Shown in pieces: positions 8,944 to 18,898 of a stretch of DNA of 63,483 nt; position 1 is the stretch's first letter, and every line of letters starts with the position of its first letter. Position numbers and translations under genes: made by a program. The notes below the pieces were generated by a model that saw nothing but the letters and a program-made list of their open reading frames with translations, made no database searches and was not told where the DNA came from. The DNA lies in assembly GCF_000473895.1 (NCBI RefSeq), contig NZ_ASSJ01000036.1:1-63483 (forward strand). The letters run 5' to 3'. This DNA is from Rubidibacter lacunae KORDI 51-2. Its GTDB lineage: Bacteria > Cyanobacteriota > Cyanobacteriia > Cyanobacteriales > Rubidibacteraceae.

Positions 8944-11900
8944 CTAGCTCGCGATCGCTGTTTCGGGAAGGGCGCCTTGCATTTTGCTTAACCAGTCGAT
9001 GAGGTTTTCAAGCTGCTTGCTAGTTTTTAGGACGCCGAGTCCGCGGACGGTGACTTTCTTCGGGGAGAACACAAAGCGCGACTTAAGATGCTCGGGAAGA
9101 TTGGCTTGGAGGAGTTTCCACGCCGGTTCTTCCATTGGCGTTTCTAAAGCCACATGTTGCTTGCCCTCCAGTTTGATGCGTGAAAAGCCCAGAGACTTCG
9201 AGATTTGCTTGAGTTCGACGACTTTAAGTAACTGCTCGACCGAGCTGGGGATCGGACCGTAGCGATCGCTCCAATCTGCTGCCAGCTGTGCCAGATCCTT
9301 TTTATTAGTGGTGGCAGCAACAGCGCGATAAGCGTCCATTTTTTGCTCGAGATCCTGAATATAGTCGGATGGAATAAACGCTGTCAGTTTCAGATCGATT
9401 TGCGTATCTTCGACTTGTGGAATCTCCTGACCTTGAATTTCTTGGATCGCTTCTTGCAACATACTCATGTACAGGTCGAAGCCGACTGCATTCATCTGAC
9501 CGGACTGTTTTGCACCTAGCAGTTCGCCAACTCCGCGAATCTCCATGTCGCGCATAGCAAGTTGGAAGCCAGAACCGAGTTGTGTAAACTCCTGTAATGC
9601 TCGCAGTCGTTTTCTGGCTGCATCGGAAAGTTGGTGCTGTTGGGGATACAGCAGCCAAGCATGAGCTTGCGTTCCTGCCCGCCCCACGCGCCCCCGCAAT
9701 TGATATAGTTGCGACAGCCCGAACTTCTGAGCGTCCTCGATCGCGATCGTGTTCACGCGCGGAATGTCCAACCCCGACTCGATAATGGTGGTGCACACGA
9801 GGATGTCCGCGTCGCCGTTGTTGAATGCCAGCATCGTGGCTTCGAGTTCCCCTTCCAGCATTTGCCCGTGAGCGATCGCGATGCGCGCGCCGGGTACCAT
9901 TTCGCGCAGCTTGCCTCCGATTTCCTCGATACCTTCAACCCGAGGCACAACATAGAAAATTTGCCCGCCGCGATCGAGTTCGTTGCGAATTGCCGTACGA
10001 ATCACTTCGGGGTCGTACTGTGACAAGTGAGTTGCAATTGGCCGGCGTGAAGGGGGTGGCGTTGCGATCAAGCTCATTTCGCGAATGCCGGAAATAGACA
10101 TATAGAGCGTGCGTGGAATCGGGGTGGCCGTTAGGGTGAGCACGTCAACTTGAGTTTTCAGAGCCTTGACCTTTTCTTTCTGAGCAACACCAAAGCGTTG
10201 TTCCTCGTCGATGACGAGCATGCCCAGGTCTTTGAAGCCTATGGTTTTTCCGAGTAGCTGATGCGTGCCGACGATAACATCGAGTTCGCCAGTGGCAAGG
10301 CGTTTGACAATTTCCTTGCGTTCGCTAGCACTGCGGAAGCGGTTGAGCAAGCCGACGTGAATTGGATAGGGGGCAAACCGTTCTCTCAACGTATGGTAAT
10401 GTTGCTGCGTCAAGATCGTTGTCGGCGCTAGGAAAGCAACTTGCTTCCCCGAAGTGATGACCTTGAAAATGGCGCGGATAGCAACTTCTGTTTTCCCGAA
10501 GCCGACATCACCGCAAACGAGGCGATCCATCGGTCGATCGCTCTCGAGATCGCGTTTGACGTCCTGGATGGCTTTAAGTTGGTCCGGGGTCGGTTGGTAC
10601 GGAAATGAGTCTTCGAGTTCTGTTTGCCAGGGCGTATCGGATGGATAAGCATACCCGCTCAGTTGCGATCGCTTGGCATATAAATCGAGCAGATCGACAG
10701 CCAGCTTTTGGACGGTTTTGCGGACGCGACCTTTGGTGCGCTCCCAGGCCTTGCCAGACATTTTGTTCAATTCTGGCGGACGATCGCCCGTCTGCCGAAA
10801 GCGCGACAAAACTTCCAAGCCGTCCGCTGGAACGCGCAATAATCCGTCTTCGTACTGAACGACCAAATATTCCCGCGTTTCGAGGCTTTCTAAGCGCAGA
10901 AACTTGCCGATACCGTGATGGCGGTGAACGACAAAATCACCGGGGCGAAGCTTGTTGACATCGACTTGCTTCGAAGCCGCGCGTCGGCGCTTGCGCACGT
11001 ATCCCTTGCTGGCTAAGACATGTTGTCCGAAAAACTCGCGATCGCTGACGACAACGATGCGAAAGGTCGGCAAAACAAAGCCCTCGAGTTCTGCCAAACC
11101 CGAGTATTTCACTGCAACGGGCGTATTCTGACCCTGGAGTTTGTCGATCGCCGGGAAATCCCGCGGGTTGGGTACGAATTGCGCCGGGCAGTCGTGCTCT
11201 TGGAGCAAGGCAACCGATCGGGAGGGTTGGGCCGACACCAACCAAACGGCATAGTCGCGCAACCGCATGCTGCTGAAGATCTCGCGATCGCCGCGCAAGA
11301 TTTCCGCTAATTTGCCGAACTGATGGGGGGCGACTGGCAGCGGTCGGCTAGCGAGATCGATGCCCGGACTGCTTTCGTCGGCAAGCTCGGTTAGATGGAG
11401 CTGTTGTCGGGTGGATACCGTTGCGATCGCGGCATCTAAGTTGCGGTGCAAACGCGGGTAGGTTTCCTCGGTTAGGTGATGGCTCTTGAGGAGGGCTCGA
11501 TAGTTATCTTCCGCGTGTTCGAGCCAGCGATCGCCGTGGGCGCGACACTGGTCGGGTTCGTCGAGGGCAAGCAACGTGTTGCCGGGCAAATAGTCCAATA
11601 GGGATGCCGGGCGATCGAAGGCTACGCCGACGAAGCGGCGCATGCCCTCGGGTAGGCTATCCGGTGCGAGGGCGGGTGCCACATCCGAGTCCGAGTCCGG
11701 CGCGACTGTGGCGAACTCCTCCGGGGTGAGGCACGATTGCAACACAGCCAGGCGGGCGGGGTCGGCAACCATCGCGCGGGCGATCGCAGGGGTGTAGCTA
11801 GTTGGTGTCAGGAGCAGTTTGTCAAGGCGGTCGAGCGATCGCTGGGCGGCGGGGTCAAATTCGCGAATTTTTTCTAACTCGTCGCCGAACCACTCCAAGC

Positions 11901-12483
11901 GCACGGGCAACTCTGCCGATACCGGAAAGACGTCGACTAAATCCCCGCGCCGGCTCCACTGTCCTTCGGTTTCCACTAGAGGCACGCGCTCGTATCCCAA
12001 GCGTGCCAACAGGCGATCGAGGGTACCAGCTGCGAGTTCGTCGCCGCGCGCCAGGGAGATGCAATCGGGTTGAAACACCTCTGGTGGCGGCAAGTGCGGC
12101 TGGAGCGCCCGCTCTGTTGCCACGATCGCGCGGGGTATTGCCTCCGTGCTTCCCAGTTCTGCGAGCACTTGCAGCTGACCCCACGTCATCTCGGACTCTG
12201 GATCGAAGGGCTCGTAAGGTGAAGCTTCCGAAGTGGGATAAAAATACACCGCCCCCCAGTTCATCGCGTCGAGCTGCGCTGCCCAGCGACCGGCTTCTTC
12301 GAGGGTGGCGCAGACCACCAACAAATGTTGCTGTTGCTCCTGAGCGACTGCTGAGGCAATTAATCCTTTCGGGAAACGCGAGAGTCCTTTGAGTGCCAAC
12401 CACTGCTGCTTATCTAGCGTTGCCCGCAGTTCGCGTGCCAGTGTCGACTTCCCAAGCGCGCGGATGATAGAGGCGAAGGCCAT
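8944..12483 (-). CDS. mfd: Transcription-repair coupling factor Mfd
   Basis: A 1179-residue SF2 translocase that releases RNA polymerase stalled at DNA lesions and recruits UvrA. Domains in order: UvrB-like N-terminal region with degenerate helicase fold, RNA-polymerase-interacting CarD-like domain (starting about [18 protein letters not shown]), helicase lobe 1 with [14 protein letters not shown] (motif I) and VIDEEQRFG (motif II, DEEQ), helicase lobe 2 with QLRGRVGR (motif VI) and the TRCF C-terminal domain. Length is normal for the family. The start at 12483 ([11 protein letters not shown]) is chosen by resemblance to cyanobacterial Mfd N-termini; an open frame runs upstream to 12633 but its sequence is unlike the family. 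Confidence 0.96.
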   Translation of the reverse strand: MAFASIIRALGKSTLARELRATLDKQQWLALKGLSRFPKGLIASAVAQEQQQHLLVVCATLEEAGRWAAQLDAMNWGAVYFYPTSEASPYEPFDPESEMTWGQLQVLAELGSTEAIPRAIVATERALQPHLPPPEVFQPDCISLARGDELAAGTLDRLLARLGYERVPLVETEGQWSRRGDLVDVFPVSAELPVRLEWFGDELEKIREFDPAAQRSLDRLDKLLLTPTSYTPAIARAMVADPARLAVLQSCLTPEEFATVAPDSDSDVAPALAPDSLPEGMRRFVGVAFDRPASLLDYLPGNTLLALDEPDQCRAHGDRWLEHAEDNYRALLKSHHLTEETYPRLHRNLDAAIATVSTRQQLHLTELADESSPGIDLASRPLPVAPHQFGKLAEILRGDREIFSSMRLRDYAVWLVSAQPSRSVALLQEHDCPAQFVPNPRDFPAIDKLQGQNTPVAVKYSGLAELEGFVLPTFRIVVVSDREFFGQHVLASKGYVRKRRRAASKQVDVNKLRPGDFVVHRHHGIGKFLRLESLETREYLVVQYEDGLLRVPADGLEVLSRFRQTGDRPPELNKMSGKAWERTKGRVRKTVQKLAVDLLDLYAKRSQLSGYAYPSDTPWQTELEDSFPYQPTPDQLKAIQDVKRDLESDRPMDRLVCGDVGFGKTEVAIRAIFKVITSGKQVAFLAPTTILTQQHYHTLRERFAPYPIHVGLLNRFRSASERKEIVKRLATGELDVIVGTHQLLGKTIGFKDLGMLVIDEEQRFGVAQKEKVKALKTQVDVLTLTATPIPRTLYMSISGIREMSLIATPPPSRRPIATHLSQYDPEVIRTAIRNELDRGGQIFYVVPRVEGIEEIGGKLREMVPGARIAIAHGQMLEGELEATMLAFNNGDADILVCTTIIESGLDIPRVNTIAIEDAQKFGLSQLYQLRGRVGRAGTQAHAWLLYPQQHQLSDAARKRLRALQEFTQLGSGFQLAMRDMEIRGVGELLGAKQSGQMNAVGFDLYMSMLQEAIQEIQGQEIPQVEDTQIDLKLTAFIPSDYIQDLEQKMDAYRAVAATTNKKDLAQLAADWSDRYGPIPSSVEQLLKVVELKQISKSLGFSRIKLEGKQHVALETPMEEPAWKLLQANLPEHLKSRFVFSPKKVTVRGLGVLKTSKQLENLIDWLSKMQGALPETAIAS

Positions 12484-12763
12484 TGGGGTTGCTCGAACGA
12501 TACTCGAACGGTGAATGTGGAGAGTTAGATATTCTAGCGGAGCATTCGTATGAGTGCTTCTGGGGAGCGTGCGCGGCGGGTGACGAGCGCGCAGACCGGT
12601 GCGATTGCACGTCGTCGCTGCTCTAAATTGCAATTGGAGTTAGAGAATCACAGACGACTGAGAACCGGGCAAGCCTCCATCAAACATCTAGATTATTTGC
12701 AGCGATCTGAGAGGCAAGCAAGCGTAAGCTAGTGAGTGCCCGCCTGCTTCACCCCCTGATCCC

Positions 12764-13948
12764 ATGTCATCGTCTCGCCTGATCGAGATCGCCGGACTAT
12801 TTCTCAAGCTCGGTACCATCGGCTTCGGCGGACCTGCCGCCCACATTGCCATGATGGAGGAGGAAGTGGTCGAACGTCGCCAATGGTTGACTCGCGAGCA
12901 TTTCCTCGACCTGCTCGGTGCTACCAACCTCATTCCCGGACCCAATTCCACCGAAATGGCAATCCACGTCGGCTATACTCGCGGGGGACTGCCGGGATTG
13001 GCGATCGCAGGTATCTGCTTCATTTTTCCCGCGGTTACAATCACCGCCGCGCTGGCCGCAATTTACGTTGCTTTTGGCGCCCTGCCTCAAGCCGAGTGGC
13101 TGTTGCTTGGAATCAAGCCTGCCGTCCTCGCCGTGATTCTCGGAGCGCTGTGGCGGCTCGGGAAAAAGGCAATTAAAACCTGGAAACTCGCTGTCATCGG
13201 TGCGATCGTTGCCGCGCTACTGATGGCCGGACTCAATGAGGTTGGTGCCCTGCTGGTTGGCGGTGCTGTGGGGATGGTGTGGCTGCGCCTGAGCAATCGC
13301 GACGCAACCGAGAATGCTGCAAATCTTGTCTTGGGGACCTTGCTAAGCGGTATCGCCCTGCGAGTCGCCGCCGCTACAGCCGGCGATCGCCCTGCGGATG
13401 CCGCCCCGCTCTGGCAGCTCGGCTTGGCATTTCTGAAAGTCGGTTGCGTGTTGTTCGGCAGCGGCTACGTCCTCGTTGCGTTCTTGGAAGGCGAAGTCGT
13501 CGCTCGCGGTTGGCTCACCCAACAGCAACTCCTCGACGCGATCGCCCTCGGGCAGTTTACGCCCGGCCCGGTGCTCTCCACGGCAACATTCGTCGGATAC
13601 ACGATGGCAGGCTGGTCCGGCGCGCTCGTCGCTACATTGGGGATCTTCTTGCCGTCCTTTATCTTCGTCGCCGTCCTCAATCCGCTCGTGCCCCGACTGC
13701 GCCGATCGCCGTGGACGGCTGCATTTCTGGATGCGGTTAATGCCAGTGCCGTTGCCTTGATGGCAGTGGTGACCGTTCGCTTGGGCTACGCAACGTTACT
13801 GCAGCCGAACGTCAATGCCATTGCAATTGTCACAGCTGCGATCGCGGCCGTGTTGCTTTTCCGCTTCCGCCTAAACTCAGCGTGGATCGTCCTGTTTGGA
13901 GCCGCGGTTGGGGGCGGGGCGACCGCCCTAATCAGCACCGGTGGATAG
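12764..13948 (+). CDS. chrA: Chromate transporter, ChrA family
   Basis: A 394-residue integral membrane protein with two homologous CHR domains in tandem, the long-chain form of the family. The first half shows GFGGPAAHIAMM and LIPGPNSTEMAIHVGY; the second shows FGSGYVLVAFL and FTPGPVLSTATFVGY, the repeat of the same motifs. ChrA exports chromate by proton exchange in studied bacteria; in cyanobacteria ChrA-like proteins may have other oxyanion roles. The gene stands alone, divergent from mfd, and no chrB-like regulator is adjacent. Confidence 0.92.
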   Translation: MSSSRLIEIAGLFLKLGTIGFGGPAAHIAMMEEEVVERRQWLTREHFLDLLGATNLIPGPNSTEMAIHVGYTRGGLPGLAIAGICFIFPAVTITAALAAIYVAFGALPQAEWLLLGIKPAVLAVILGALWRLGKKAIKTWKLAVIGAIVAALLMAGLNEVGALLVGGAVGMVWLRLSNRDATENAANLVLGTLLSGIALRVAAATAGDRPADAAPLWQLGLAFLKVGCVLFGSGYVLVAFLEGEVVARGWLTQQQLLDAIALGQFTPGPVLSTATFVGYTMAGWSGALVATLGIFLPSFIFVAVLNPLVPRLRRSPWTAAFLDAVNASAVALMAVVTVRLGYATLLQPNVNAIAIVTAAIAAVLLFRFRLNSAWIVLFGAAVGGGATALISTGG

Positions 13949-14005
13949 ATTGCAATCGCCGGGCTCCCAACTCATCGCCGCTCAGCCTGCTGCAAATAGG
14001 ATGCT

Positions 14006-14717
14006 TCACCAAAACTTGTGGGTGTCCTGGAGGTGATGGGGGAGATAGCCAAAGGGCACTGCCGCGCTACTCGCGATGCCTGAAATCGACGCCTGCAACA
14101 AACTGCCACGTCGCGATCGCGTGGCAACTGCCCTTGCACCCATCACGTTCAAGAATTGCATCCCGGAGATATTGGGCTGAGGACCAGTCTCGATTTGCAC
14201 CCGCAACGTTGCCATGCCCGCCATGATTTCGGTCTCGCCGCGCAGGAACAGCATCAACGGCTCGATGGCACCCCTTGTAGGGGAATTCCTTCCGGACCCA
14301 GCTGCCAATCGAGAATGGTCTCAACCTTGACGCGCTCGACGGTTCCGATCTCGGCTGCGAAAACCAAGTAAATCTCGATGTTGCCCTTCCGTAGGAGCTT
14401 GCAAGGAACGAAAACGCTGCACTTTTTGCCGGACACCTCGAAAAATTGGCGGACCCTGCATCCCTGCGGCAGTAATGCCCGTGCAGACTTGCCGACCTTC
14501 GGCCGGAGCCAATTCATCGAGGAGCAGAGCCGCTAATTTGCCAATCGAGATGGAATTGCGACTCTTCTCTAGCTTTGATTTCAGCGATTCTTGTAACTCA
14601 TTGGCGGGGAAGGGGGGGGGTTGGACATCAACTCGCTAACGCGAATCAGTTCGGTTTCGCTAGCAAAAGCTCATCGCCATTCGTCAGCAATTCGCGGTCG
14701 TGTTTGCTATCAGCCAT
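14006..14717 (-). pseudogene. Frameshifted gene of unknown function
   Basis: Read on the minus strand, a coherent protein can be followed across several frames. It starts MADSKHDRELLTNGDE at 14717 and passes through ETELIRVSELMSNPPP. After a run of nine C at 14612-14620 it continues as NELQESLKSKLEKSRN and then KLAALLLDELAPAEGR. Beyond about 14470 it moves to a third frame (IYLVFAAEIGTVERVKVETI), and near 14300 to another (LMLFLRGETEIMAGMATLRV). I do not recognise the family. The shifts imply a decayed gene, or sequence errors in homopolymers, particularly at the C9 run. Confidence 0.5.
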
Positions 14718-14927
14718 CCCTCGCATACAGCTACCTCGATCGCGGATTCACCGCAGAAGATAGCACCCCAACCTGCGCGCGAACGCCAGTAACCTGAATG
14801 GTTTCAGTATGGCGACGCTTGCTCGAACGCGGCATTCGATGGTGCGAGCTATCGATAAAGACAGTCGCCCGCGCGATATTTTGGAAGACGTATATGCTTT
14901 CGCAATCCAGCCTTACGGATTTCTATC

Positions 14928-15740
14928 ATGACCCCGGCTGCCAGCGCGCGCGCATTGTTTGCCGAAGAAGTTGTGCGACCGGACAATCGCATCGACCTCG
15001 CCCGTGCAGCACTCTACCTCGCGCAAGAAGAATATCCCGAACTCGATGTCGGGTTCTACTTAGCGCGACTCGATGAAATTGCCGCCGCGATCGCACCACA
15101 GCTGCCGCCGGAGGGCTACCCCCTGCGTGTTATCCAGTGCATCAACGACTACTTATACGACGAGTTAAAATTTCGCGGGAACGAGTGGGATTATTACGAC
15201 CCGCGCAACAGCTTTTTAAACGACGTGCTGGATCGACGTACGGGAATTCCTATTTCGCTGTCGTTGGTTTACGCCGAAGTTGCCAGGCGCGTGGGTCTAC
15301 CGGTGGTTGGCGTTGGCATGCCGGGACATTTCCTCATCCGCCCGACCTTTGAAGGTGCCGAGATCTTTATCGATGCGTTCCGAGGTGGCGAGATCCTGTT
15401 TCCGGAAGATTGTGCGGAGCGCCTGCAGCAGGTTTACCAGCAGCCAGTCGAGCTGCAACCGCAGTTCTTGGAACCCGTCGGACCGAAGCAAGTACTCGCG
15501 CGCATGCTGACCAACCTCAAGCTCATCTATCTCAACAACCGCGACCTCACCCGCATGTTGGCTGCGGTGGAACGCATCCTGCTACTGTTCCCCGACGTGC
15601 CCGGCGAACGACGCGATCGCGGTTTGCTCAATTACCAGCTCGGTCACTACGACTGTGCGACCCTCGACCTCGAGCGTTATCTACTGCTTGCCCCAGATGC
15701 AGATGACGCCGACCAAATTCGTCGCTTGCTTGGCAGATAA
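14928..15740 (+). CDS. SirB1-family transglutaminase-like protein with TPRs
   Basis: A 270-residue cytoplasmic protein. Residues about 35-190 match the SirB1 N-terminal/transglutaminase-like 2 domain: NDYLYDELKFRGN, YYDPRNSFLNDVLDRRTGIPISLSLVY and VGMPGHFLIR are its signature segments. Residues about 200-270 form TPR-like helices (LLNYQLGHYDCATLDLERYL). The transglutaminase-fold cysteine is not seen in its usual place (the RTGIPISLS region), as in many SirB1 proteins, so catalysis is doubtful. Function is not established. No clear operon partners. Confidence 0.85.
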   Translation: MTPAASARALFAEEVVRPDNRIDLARAALYLAQEEYPELDVGFYLARLDEIAAAIAPQLPPEGYPLRVIQCINDYLYDELKFRGNEWDYYDPRNSFLNDVLDRRTGIPISLSLVYAEVARRVGLPVVGVGMPGHFLIRPTFEGAEIFIDAFRGGEILFPEDCAERLQQVYQQPVELQPQFLEPVGPKQVLARMLTNLKLIYLNNRDLTRMLAAVERILLLFPDVPGERRDRGLLNYQLGHYDCATLDLERYLLLAPDADDADQIRRLLGR

Positions 15741-16075
15741 CCTTTAAACAACTTGCCTTGCGCGTGCCAATCGATTGGGAGTGCGTCGGAGCGCGCAGCC
15801 TGGGTTTGTAGCCATGCGGGGGTAAGGACCGAAGTCAGACCGGTTCCCAAAAGTCGCACCTGCCATGGAACGCCGCAAGTCCCTGTATGCCTCGATAGCG
15901 TCGCAGAGTCTGGATCGAGATCTGTGGACTAATGAGTCGATCGACCGATTGCACGGGGCGTTTTACACCTTTCGAGAGCGCGATCTACGCCTTTGGTTGA
16001 AGCGATCGCCAAGAGACTTGCGCCTAGCATGTAGCATGTTGTAGTACGCTGCCGACGCACGTTCGTCTCTCACCT
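15741..16075. other. Intergenic with one possible small ORF
   Basis: About 335 bp between the SirB1-like gene and the ABC exporter. Apart from the small open frame listed separately at 15865-16044, nothing recognisable is seen. Confidence 0.4.
15865..16044 (+). CDS. Possible small protein, 59 aa
   Basis: An ATG-initiated frame encodes 59 residues beginning MERRKSLYASIASQSLDRDL and rich in Arg, Asp and Leu (charged, no signal or membrane segment). It ends 31 bp before the ABC exporter start on the same strand. I recognise no family and there is no good Shine-Dalgarno site, so it may be a chance frame. Confidence 0.25.
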   Translation: MERRKSLYASIASQSLDRDLWTNESIDRLHGAFYTFRERDLRLWLKRSPRDLRLACSML

Positions 16076-17914
16076 ATGGCTTCGCCTAAAGATTTTATCA
16101 ACTACTTCCGTTCCTTCTGGCGCTCGGCCGTGCTGAGCATCGTTGCCGCCAGTACGTTCGAGATCCTCGACTTGTTGGTGCCCTATGCCATCGGGCAGAC
16201 GATCGACGTCCTGGCCGAGCAGCCAGTCGATGCCCCCCTGCAGGAACTGAGCGCGACCGCGGCAAGCAGTCTCGGTTTAGAGCCAACACCGACCGTAACG
16301 TTGGGGGTGCTGATGGTGGTCGTGCTCCTCGTTGCCGTGGTGCGTGCGCCTTTTCAGCCCTGGCTGGCAGAGTGGTTTCACTGGGCGATTCCGCTGCGCG
16401 CTCGCCGCCAGCATGCCGAGCGCACCCTAGCGAAAATCCTCTCGCTACCGCTGGAGTACTACGACGAGAACAACCCGGGTCGGATCGCGCGGCGGGTCAC
16501 GCGGGGCTTGGCCAACCACACTTGGACCTATCCGGAGATTGCCGGGCAACTCATCCCAAAGCTGGCGCGGGTCGCCGGTATTTTCATTGCTATATGGTGG
16601 ATTGACTGGCGCATCGCGATCGCCTTCGGGATTTCGTTTGCAGGCATCGCCATCTACAGTATCAGCGGTCTGCGGACGATCGTGAGGCGCGAGGGGCGAC
16701 TGGAGCGCTATATGGAAAACACCGAGAGTCGCACGTCTGAAATCGTCACCAACATTAAAACCGTTAAAGCTTTTGCTGCCGAAGATCGGGAAATGGAGCG
16801 ACAGCGGCAGCGCTTGCGACGCGAGCTGGATGTCGTGCTCTACCGGATTCACCTCAGTTACGTGCGGCTCAGTACCTGGCAGCGCACGATCGTGCAGTCG
16901 AGCTTGTTCGGCGTACTGCTGATTACGCTCATTCCAACGGCCCGCGGCGAGATTTCCCTCGGTCACTTCGTCACCACCTTCACGGTTGCGAGCATGGCCT
17001 ACGCCGAGCTGGACCCCCTGAGTTACCTGGCTGAATCCTTCGCACGTCGGTACATGTCGATGGTGCGCTTCCACGAGTTTTCGCAGCTTCCGGACGGACA
17101 GGATGCGGTGAACCTGGAGGCGGGACCGCCCGGTGCCAATCCGTATCGTTTCACCGGCAAAGTAGACTTCGTAGGGGTGAACTTCGGATACAACCGCGAT
17201 CGCTTGGTATTGCGGGACATCAACCTGCAGCTCGAGCCGCGCCAAACAGTTGCACTCGTAGGGCGATCTGGGTCGGGCAAGAGCACGCTGGTAAAGTTGC
17301 TGTTTCGCTACTTCGAGCCCAACAGCGGTTGCATTCGCATCGACGGCACTGATATCCGGGACCTCGACGTGAGGCAGTACCGGCGACGACTGGCGATCGT
17401 CCACCAGGACGTGGATATCTTCAACGGCACGCTGCTAGATAACCTCATCTACGGCAACCCTCAGGCAAGCTTGACGCAGGTCGAGTCCGCCTGCCGGATC
17501 GCGCGCGTGGACGAGTTCTTGCCCGAGTTGCCCCACGGGTACTATACGGTTGTCGGCGAGCGCGGCGTGCGCCTGTCTGGAGGGCAGCGGCAGCGATTGG
17601 GCATTGCCCGTGCCCTCTTGGTCGATCCGGACGTGTTGGTATTCGACGAGGCGACGTCGAGTTTGGATTACGAGTCCGAACGCTCGATTCAGTTGGCAAT
17701 GCGATCGCTACTGGGAACGCGGACGCTGTTGATTATCGCGCACCGCCTCAGCACGATCCGCGAAGCCGATAGCATCGTGGTGCTCGATCGCGGTGGCATT
17801 GCCGAAGTGGGGACCCACGAGGAGTTGCTGCAGCAGAGGGGGTTGTATCAGCGGCTGCACGCGCTGCAGGAGAGCGGGGATTTACATTCGCGATCGCCAG
17901 TCTGCGATACCTGA
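16076..17914 (+). CDS. ABC transporter, fused permease-ATPase (exporter type)
   Basis: A 612-residue half-transporter. The N-terminal part (about 1-340) is a six-helix ABC type-1 transmembrane domain; the C-terminal part (about 360-600) is the nucleotide-binding domain with GRSGSGKST (Walker A), LSGGQRQRLGIARAL (signature), VLVFDEATSSLD (Walker B) and AHRLSTI (switch His). Such proteins homodimerise and export lipids, peptides or drugs; the substrate is not evident. It resembles lipid A/multidrug exporters of the MsbA/heavy-metal-tolerance group. It converges with the CbbY-like gene. Confidence 0.93.
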   Translation: MASPKDFINYFRSFWRSAVLSIVAASTFEILDLLVPYAIGQTIDVLAEQPVDAPLQELSATAASSLGLEPTPTVTLGVLMVVVLLVAVVRAPFQPWLAEWFHWAIPLRARRQHAERTLAKILSLPLEYYDENNPGRIARRVTRGLANHTWTYPEIAGQLIPKLARVAGIFIAIWWIDWRIAIAFGISFAGIAIYSISGLRTIVRREGRLERYMENTESRTSEIVTNIKTVKAFAAEDREMERQRQRLRRELDVVLYRIHLSYVRLSTWQRTIVQSSLFGVLLITLIPTARGEISLGHFVTTFTVASMAYAELDPLSYLAESFARRYMSMVRFHEFSQLPDGQDAVNLEAGPPGANPYRFTGKVDFVGVNFGYNRDRLVLRDINLQLEPRQTVALVGRSGSGKSTLVKLLFRYFEPNSGCIRIDGTDIRDLDVRQYRRRLAIVHQDVDIFNGTLLDNLIYGNPQASLTQVESACRIARVDEFLPELPHGYYTVVGERGVRLSGGQRQRLGIARALLVDPDVLVFDEATSSLDYESERSIQLAMRSLLGTRTLLIIAHRLSTIREADSIVVLDRGGIAEVGTHEELLQQRGLYQRLHALQESGDLHSRSPVCDT

Positions 17915-17975
17915 CGTAACGCGAGTCGAGCGCGGGGGGAGCGCAATCAGGTTGGCAGAACCGCGGGGGGCCGAC

Positions 17976-18734
17976 CTACACCGACGCGCTGAGCAGATGC
18001 CGTGCCTGCTTTACGGTAAAGCACGTGCCGTTCAATTCGCCGGCGATCGCGGTGGCGGGGCGGTCGGGATCGCCCAAGCAGTCGAGCACTAAACTGGCAG
18101 CGGCAAAGTTCTCAACGCGCGTGTAATCGTTAACGGTAACGACTGTTTTGAGGCCGGCCGCAATTGCCGCTTGCAGACCGTGGGGCGAATCCTCGATGGC
18201 AACGCAAGCTTTTGCCGGCAGTCCGAGGCGATCGAGCGCATAGAGATAAATATCCGGGGCGGGCTTTTTGTCCGGTACCACGTCACCCGCTGCGATGCAG
18301 TCGAAGCAGTCGGTCCCTTCTGGGGCAAGGGTCGCGCGGACTAACGCCTCGGCGCTGGGGAGCGCGCTCGTGGTGGCGATCGCCAAGCGAATGCCCGCCG
18401 CCCGTGCTTCCGCCAGCAGCCGCCGCACGCCCGGCCGCAGCGGAATCGAACCAGTTGCTACCAGCTCTTGGAAATGACGGGTTTTGTCGGCATGGAGCGC
18501 GGCAATAAACGCCTCACGATCGCCGGGCGGGATGAATTCGGGGCGATCGTGCTGCAGAAAGTAGCGCAAGCGTTCTTTGCCCCCCGCGATCGAGAGCAAG
18601 CGACCGTATTCTGCGACCGACCACTGCCAGTTGAGTCCGGCTGCCGCAAAGGCGCGGTTAAAAGCTACCCGGTGGCCGTCGCGTTCGGTGTCGGCAAGGG
18701 TGCCGTCCAGGTCGAAAATCAGGGCTTGCAGCAT
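17976..18734 (-). CDS. HAD-superfamily sugar-phosphatase, CbbY-like
   Basis: A 252-residue haloacid-dehalogenase-type hydrolase. Motif I FDLDGTLADTE gives the nucleophile Asp8 and acid/base Asp10; motif II/III region is TTSALPSAEAL and PDKKPAPDIYLYAL; motif IV is CVAIEDSPHGLQAA. The cap lies between motifs I and II. It matches CbbY, the plastid/cyanobacterial xylulose-1,5-bisphosphate phosphatase that removes a Rubisco misfire product; beta-phosphoglucomutase is the other close relative. The start at 18734 places the DLDGT motif at residue 8, as usual; the frame upstream is unrelated. Confidence 0.88.
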   Translation of the reverse strand: MLQALIFDLDGTLADTERDGHRVAFNRAFAAAGLNWQWSVAEYGRLLSIAGGKERLRYFLQHDRPEFIPPGDREAFIAALHADKTRHFQELVATGSIPLRPGVRRLLAEARAAGIRLAIATTSALPSAEALVRATLAPEGTDCFDCIAAGDVVPDKKPAPDIYLYALDRLGLPAKACVAIEDSPHGLQAAIAAGLKTVVTVNDYTRVENFAAASLVLDCLGDPDRPATAIAGELNGTCFTVKQARHLLSASV

Positions 18735-18898
18735 GGGGCGATCGAGGAGAAGGCGGACGCAACCAAAAACTGGAATGCAGGCGATGGAACGCGATCGCAA
18801 CCGGCAATGGTGCAACCGGGCCAATGAAAGACTCGGGCTCATTCGGGGCGTGATTTGAGATTGACGCGCAATCACCCCTGCAGTCGAAGCCTGCTCCT

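Noticed and set aside
16445-17404. 319-residue minus-strand frame
   Set aside because: It is antisense to the ABC exporter, whose Walker and signature motifs fix the plus strand as coding.
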